From the NCBI RefSeq assembly GCF_964355755.1, contig NC_092671.1, forward strand, positions 23,951,070 to 24,015,069: 64,000 bases of DNA, given 5' to 3'. The DNA is from Antedon mediterranea (lineage: Eukaryota; Echinodermata; Crinoidea; Comatulida; Antedonidae). Below: more notes on the stretch, generated by a model, which was not told the DNA's origin, did not search any database, and saw only the letters and a program-made list of their open reading frames with translations. The DNA itself is not shown here. How positions within the stretch are numbered: position 1 is the stretch's first letter.

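Noticed and set aside
63950-64000. Another small exon at the right edge (after TTTTAACTAG-like acceptor)
   Set aside because: The only donor-consistent reading meets a stop in phase 1, and the segment is cut by the edge.

Overview
The window is animal nuclear DNA: AT-rich, intron-rich and loaded with transposon remains. Nearly all of it lies inside one giant gene on the minus strand. The gene runs from beyond base 64000 (5' side) to beyond base 1 (3' side), so neither the signal peptide nor the stop codon is present. I traced about 87 exons by joining open reading frames at GT/AG (once GC/AG) boundaries and checking phase. They total roughly 16.2 kb of coding sequence, about 5,400 codons. Almost every domain is bounded by phase-1 introns, as in exon-shuffled extracellular proteins.

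Protein order, from high to low coordinates: two galactose-binding (SUEL) lectin domains (63.4-62.5 kb); a basic linker built from very small exons that ends in an Arg-rich possible protease site (61.9-59.7 kb); a first vWD-C8-TIL-TILa/EGF module (59.1-49.5 kb); 21 discoidin (F5/8 type C) domains (49.3-21.4 kb); a second vWD-C8-TIL-TILa module (19.3-12.8 kb); a Ser/Thr/Pro-rich linker (6.4 kb); and at least six farnesoic-acid-O-methyltransferase-like (FAMeT, Methyltransf_FA) domains separated by 9-21-residue linkers (5.6 kb to the left edge). The combination of lectin, discoidin and vWD/C8/TIL recalls echinoderm adhesive proteins (sea star footprint protein 1, and the discoidin-repeat protein nectin of sea urchins). 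I therefore favour an echinoderm and a secreted adhesive or matrix protein. Species, class and function are inference.

The most striking part is the discoidin array. Five diverged domains are followed by a cassette of four domain types (A-B-C-D, about 4.3-5.5 kb, 11 exons plus introns) repeated four times with nearly identical exons and introns. Each unit also carries private changes: a tandem-repeat insertion in U1, a 1.15-kb inverted-repeat transposon in U2, an A28 run in U3, and extra intron sequence in U4. These argue against a simple assembly copy.

The larger introns hold mobile DNA. From left to right: LINE fragments, a Penelope-like element broken by other repeats, a hammerhead-ribozyme-like motif, Helitron-like units carrying a terminal hairpin, two inverted-repeat elements, SINE-like pieces, and a young non-autonomous LTR retrotransposon with two almost identical LTR copies. 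No second host gene, tRNA, rRNA or CRISPR array was seen.
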